NCBI GenBank assembly: GCA_045638005.1
Contig: JAZUAN010000023.1
Location: 1 to 17,468 of the forward strand
Source: URNF01 sp045638005
GTDB lineage: Bacteria; Bacillota; Clostridia; Oscillospirales; Acutalibacteraceae
Direction of reading: 5' to 3'
Length of the DNA stretch: 17,468 nucleotides
Part shown: piece after piece, positions 15,721-17,468 of the stretch
Numbering within the stretch: position 1 is the stretch's first letter
Layout of the letters: each line of letters begins with the position of its first letter
Program-made: the position numbers and the translations under genes
The notes under the pieces: model-generated
Database searches by the model: none
The model's input: only the letters and a program-made list of their open reading frames with translations
Told to the model about the DNA's origin: nothing

Positions 15721-17022
15721 TCACAGCGGCACCAGCATATAGCTGATTTTTTCCAAAGTCAAGCCGTATGGCGCCTCGGTCTCATACCAAATACGCAGCG
15801 GCAGATTGCCGGGCAGTGTTTCCAGCTTCAAGTCTTCGCTCTCCGTATCCTCTTGTTCAACATCTGCGTTCTGAACGACTAAGAACGGCACTGTTTCACC
15901 CTCCGCGTTCGGACTTTCGAGCCACAGCGTATGGGTGTCTTCATCATATCGAGTGGTAACAGTAGGAATCCAGTCATCCTCCAATTCAATACAATATCCG
16001 TCAAGATTATTTACAATACTACCAAATTGCCGCACCGCCGTATCTGCGGTAACGTCCCAGCTGTACCACTCGGTGAGCCATTGCCAGCTGTCCGCCGCCG
16101 TGGTGCCGGTACCGGACAAGCGGGTAGTAACCGGAATTTCCGGCACACCGTTTCCATCTACGTCCAGCACGGGAATATACAGTGTACGGTCAGCCATACG
16201 CGAACTGTTCACACCGGCGCGGTGCAACGGCGCCCGCAAACGACTGCCGTCCCAATATAAAAGCGCCGTGGTGTAGAGACCGGTATCCAATACGACATCC
16301 ACATACAAGCCGTCTGCACCGTTTGTCAATTTGCCAAACAGCATCTTCTCAATCGCGCGAAAACCGCCGTGCAAGCCCACTTCTCCCAACACCGTAACAC
16401 CCGCGGTATCCCATTTACGCAGCGAAGCCGTGCTCTCAGCACCGATATACAGCAACAGGAATTCATCCGTACCGTTTCCATCCATATCTCCAACGAAATA
16501 TTCGGTATATCTGCCGGCATCCGCTGTTTTTTGCAGCGTATCATCCAGATGATACACGCTGAGCTGATAACTTGTACTGTACAGATCCCAACCAACCAAC
16601 AATTCTTTGAGACCGTCTCCATCAAGATCACTCAGGGTAACCTTGTGCAGGTCGTTCGTCTCCCCCTCGATATCCTTGGCTGAATACCATCCGCTCTCCC
16701 CACGGCGCAGCAGATGAATGTGGGTGCGCTGTCCCGATGCGGGCGCATAAAACGCCACCGCGGTCACCGCGTCATTGGTTTCGGTCAGCGTACCGGTGCT
16801 GTCCAGCATCAAAAATGCCGAGGAGATGCCGCCGCCGGTAGGATATTTCAAAATATACGATGCGCGCGCGTCCTCGCCCTGCGATAACGCGGCTTCAAGT
16901 GCCTGCTGCATCGCCTGCTGCTGTCCCTGCGAGCGGGGCGGCTGCAAATACGATTCCACGTCCATACATCCGGTAAAAAACAGCAACACACAAAGCACTA
17001 TTGCAACGATCTTTCCTTTCAC
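15721..17022 (-). CDS. Secreted lipoprotein with Asp-rich calcium-type loops
   Basis: A 433-residue protein I do not recognise as a named family. It begins with a short basic segment and a hydrophobic signal peptide ending in FFTGC, a lipobox with Cys19 as the lipidation site. It is therefore probably anchored outside the membrane. Three loops of the DxDGxG type occur at residues 132-140, 179-187 and 287-295, each followed by an acidic residue. Such loops are typical of calcium-binding FG-GAP/VCBS-like beta-propeller repeats. Trp- and Tyr-rich beta segments between them fit that fold. GTG at 17022 is chosen, with GGGAGG eight bases upstream; another GTG at 17031 overlaps the ribosome binding site. 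First gene of the two-component cluster, it may bind the signal or be an envelope target; both are guesses. Confidence 0.88.
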   Translation of the reverse strand: MKGKIVAIVLCVLLFFTGCMDVESYLQPPRSQGQQQAMQQALEAALSQGEDARASYILKYPTGGGISSAFLMLDSTGTLTETNDAVTAVAFYAPASGQRTHIHLLRRGESGWYSAKDIEGETNDLHKVTLSDLDGDGLKELLVGWDLYSTSYQLSVYHLDDTLQKTADAGRYTEYFVGDMDGNGTDEFLLLYIGAESTASLRKWDTAGVTVLGEVGLHGGFRAIEKMLFGKLTNGADGLYVDVVLDTGLYTTALLYWDGSRLRAPLHRAGVNSSRMADRTLYIPVLDVDGNGVPEIPVTTRLSGTGTTAADSWQWLTEWYSWDVTADTAVRQFGSIVNNLDGYCIELEDDWIPTVTTRYDEDTHTLWLESPNAEGETVPFLVVQNADVEQEDTESEDLKLETLPGNLPLRIWYETEAPYGLTLEKISYMLVPL

Positions 17023-17060
17023 GGCAAACACCTCCCTTTATACGCATTATAATTAAAGTA

Positions 17061-17089
17061 AGTATACTCTTTTTGATCCTCTCTGTCAA
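17061..17089 (-). promoter_or_regulatory. Sigma-A promoter of the lipoprotein/two-component operon
   Basis: TTGACA (17084-17089) and TATACT (17061-17066) on the minus strand are separated by exactly 17 bases. It is the only strong promoter seen before the lipoprotein, regulator, kinase, DUF1385 and prmC genes. Confidence 0.9.
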
Positions 17090-17121
17090 TGAACATGCTG
17101 TAAATAGTATAAAGAACCGCA

Positions 17122-17144
17122 GGGGGTATGCTGCGCATACCCCC
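17122..17144 (-). terminator. GC-rich hairpin after the partial gene
   Basis: A perfect 10-bp stem (17122-17131 with 17135-17144) starting with five G residues has a three-base loop and lies 12 bases past the partial gene's stop. The minus strand continues TGCGGTTCTTT, a poor U-tract, so termination is plausible but not certain. Confidence 0.6.
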
Positions 17145-17156
17145 GGGGGGAACATA

Positions 17157-17468
17157 TCATTCTACAGCGGTAGTAAATTCTGCTTCGAGGAGCCTTCCAT
17201 TTATTCCCAAAGTGATCTTATACCGTTTACCGTGCTGCACATCCTTATAATCAGACAAATATACCGAGTCAACAACGTCTATGGGGCCCCCATCCGGCCT
17301 TGGATCTCTCTTATACATAGTAGGCGTATACTGTGGTGACGCACGACGCTTCTTGACCCATTCTTCGCCGTTCCATTCCCAAAGTGCTAAAACCTTATCA
17401 CTCAAAAAACCCGTGTTCGTAGGATCCACGATGTGAAACTTCACAACCCCATCCGGCTCATACAAGTC
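17157..17468 (-). CDS. Partial gene, C-terminal end of an unknown protein
   Basis: About 103 residues remain in a frame that stays open to the window edge, so the 5' part is missing; the nearest start-like codon (TTG at 17465) is probably internal. The fragment is rich in alternating hydrophobic and polar residues, with ALWEWNGEEWVKK and a closing ITLGINGRLLEAEFTT stretch that suggests beta strands. Hydrophobic membrane segments are absent. It could be the last beta-rich domain of a larger, perhaps extracellular, protein. I do not recognise the family. It precedes a hairpin and a fresh promoter, so it belongs to a separate transcript. Confidence 0.65.
   Translation of the reverse strand, partial: DLYEPDGVVKFHIVDPTNTGFLSDKVLALWEWNGEEWVKKRRASPQYTPTMYKRDPRPDGGPIDVVDSVYLSDYKDVQHGKRYKITLGINGRLLEAEFTTAVE

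Noticed and set aside
1..17468. CRISPR array, toxin-antitoxin pair, transposase or defence cluster
   Set aside because: No regularly spaced repeats and no matching protein motifs were found; the genes are mostly core functions.

Overview
The window looks like chromosomal DNA from a spore-forming, anaerobic-type Firmicute, probably a clostridium of the Oscillospirales/Ruminococcaceae kind. This rests on spoIIE, a cysteine T-box, a Firmicutes-type LexA box at recA, strong AGGAGG ribosome binding sites and intermediate GC content. It is a family-level inference; there is no rRNA or marker alignment behind it. Every protein gene and the tRNA lie on the minus strand, so the text below runs from high to low coordinates.

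Reading order on the minus strand: (1) 17468-17157, the 3' end of an unrecognised gene, then a GC-rich hairpin. (2) A consensus sigma-A promoter drives a cluster made of a lipoprotein with three Asp-rich calcium-type loops, an OmpR-type response regulator, a HAMP/HisKA histidine kinase, a DUF1385 membrane protein and prmC. The first three use non-ATG starts (GTG, TTG, GTG). (3) recA has its own promoter and a LexA box just behind prmC. It is followed by a hairpin-rich 145-base spacer ending in a terminator 20 bases before recX, then recX, rimO and pgsA, which touch or overlap. (4) A 250-base cysteine T-box leader, with specifier codon TGC, controls cysE and cysS. After a terminator come copZ and copA (copper chaperone and exporter), with no room for an obvious promoter. 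(5) spoIIE sits behind a probable Spo0A-type promoter, followed by tRNA-Lys(UUU) with its own promoter, encoded CCA and terminator. (6) Bases 1-265 hold no credible protein gene but are packed with inverted repeats and run off the window edge.

Most of the window is core housekeeping: DNA repair, translation quality, phospholipid synthesis, cysteine supply and use, and sporulation. The least explained parts are the hairpin-rich block at the left edge, the structured recA-recX spacer, and the lipoprotein/two-component cluster. I found no CRISPR array, transposase, phage gene or defence system. I do not see a clearly new multi-gene system; the left-edge structured block is the best candidate for something undescribed.
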